NCBI GenBank assembly: GCA_011525185.1
Contig: WTIQ01000021.1
Location: 1-5,162 of the forward strand
Reading direction: 5' to 3'
Source of the DNA: Paracoccaceae bacterium
GTDB taxonomy: Bacteria > Pseudomonadota > Alphaproteobacteria > Rhodobacterales > Rhodobacteraceae
Length of the DNA: 5,162 nucleotides
Each line of letters opens with the position of its first letter. Positions within the stretch are counted from its first letter, which is position 1. Under the pieces are notes generated by a model. That model made no database searches. It was not told the DNA's origin and saw nothing but the letters and a program-made list of their open reading frames with translations. The translations under genes were made by a program, and so were the position numbers. Of this stretch, positions 4,983-5,162 are shown in pieces.

Positions 4983-5009
4983 AGTTGGGCTTTTACTATA
5001 CGCCCAACT
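4983..5009 (-). terminator. Perfect hairpin between the edge gene and the SnoaL-like pair
   Basis: AGTTGGGC at 4983-4990 and GCCCAACT at 5002-5009 form a perfect 8-base-pair, GC-rich stem with an 11-base loop. It lies 38 bases after the stop of the edge gene and 75 bases before ATG 4908. On the minus strand the sequence after the stem is GTTCCTAATGG, without a proper U tract, so termination would be weak or partial; it may act as an mRNA stabiliser that separates expression levels of the two sides. Confidence 0.5.
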
Positions 5010-5047
5010 CTACCTATCGATATTGATCGCGAACAAATCGTTGGTCG

Positions 5048-5162
5048 TTACACGATGCCCGCTATTTTGGTGATAGATCGCATATCGATGTCTATTCCCG
5101 CGGATAATTTTGCGAAGTTGGCATTACTTCCAAGCGCAGTGTAAGTGTTTTCAATTGATGAC
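5048..5162 (-). CDS. C-terminal end of a DABB-like protein, paralogue of the two-domain gene
   Basis: Only the last 37 codons are in the window, reading SIENTYTALGSNANFAKL and then GIDIDMRSITKIAGIV before TAA at 5048-5050. Aligned without gaps, about 14 of 33 residues are identical to the C-terminus of the two-domain protein at 2087-2710 (pattern S-x-IE-x-TY-x-A-x2-SN, then AK, D, R, I, K), and most other positions are conservative. This is good evidence for paralogy and for the reading frame. Whether this gene has one or two repeats cannot be told. The plus strand is also open across this stretch, but only the minus frame has a paralogue in the window. Confidence 0.75.
   Translation of the reverse strand, partial: SSIENTYTALGSNANFAKLSAGIDIDMRSITKIAGIV

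Noticed and set aside
4920..5144. Open plus-strand frame of 74 codons at the right edge
   Set aside because: No ribosome site, and it covers a hairpin and the minus-strand gene end that has a clear paralogue in the window. It is a shadow.

Overview
This window looks like an accessory gene cluster from a Gram-negative bacterium. The support is Shine-Dalgarno sites of the GGAG type, short intergenic gaps, TAA-dominated stops and one Sec-type signal peptide. The lineage cannot be fixed from the sequence; a marine proteobacterium is a guess from overall flavour only. All convincing genes lie on the minus strand, so the cluster reads from right to left.

Layout in reading order. (1) 5162-5048: the last 37 codons of a gene that enters from the right and is a paralogue of the gene at 2087-2710. 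(2) A hairpin at 4983-5009, then two adjacent SnoaL/NTF2-like genes (4585-4908 and 4181-4555). (3) 3752-4106: a decayed gene with two frameshifts and two in-frame stops, easily mistaken for empty DNA. (4) 3449-3751: no minus-strand gene; it holds a set of mutually exclusive hairpins and a possible plus-strand gene fragment. (5) 2904-3377: a secreted protein interrupted by an in-frame TAA. (6) 1446-2710: three genes for small dimeric alpha-beta barrel (DABB) type proteins, the first an internally duplicated two-domain form. (7) 1-1343: a small membrane protein followed by three more small DABB-type genes, the last of which is frameshifted and leaves the window.

The most striking feature is regulatory. 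Three units (at 3377, 2710 and 1343) are each preceded by a nearly identical palindrome, AGTACAGAAAGTGTACT or a close variant. In every case exactly 21 bases separate the 17-bp palindrome from a -10-like hexamer of the form TAnnCT, and the start codon follows at nearly the same distance (dyad centre 63-65 bases upstream). The predicted dyad centre is close to -42, which is where class II activators sit. The units therefore look like a small regulon controlled by one unidentified regulator that is not encoded here.

Functionally the cluster is a dense collection of small alpha+beta barrel proteins: six DABB-like genes plus one probable decayed one, and two SnoaL-like genes. Both families are known as small-molecule monooxygenases, cyclases, isomerases or plain ligand binders. 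No large enzyme, transporter or regulator is visible, so the substrate and pathway are unknown. Three of the twelve minus-strand genes are disrupted, so either the cluster is decaying in this strain or the sequence carries errors.
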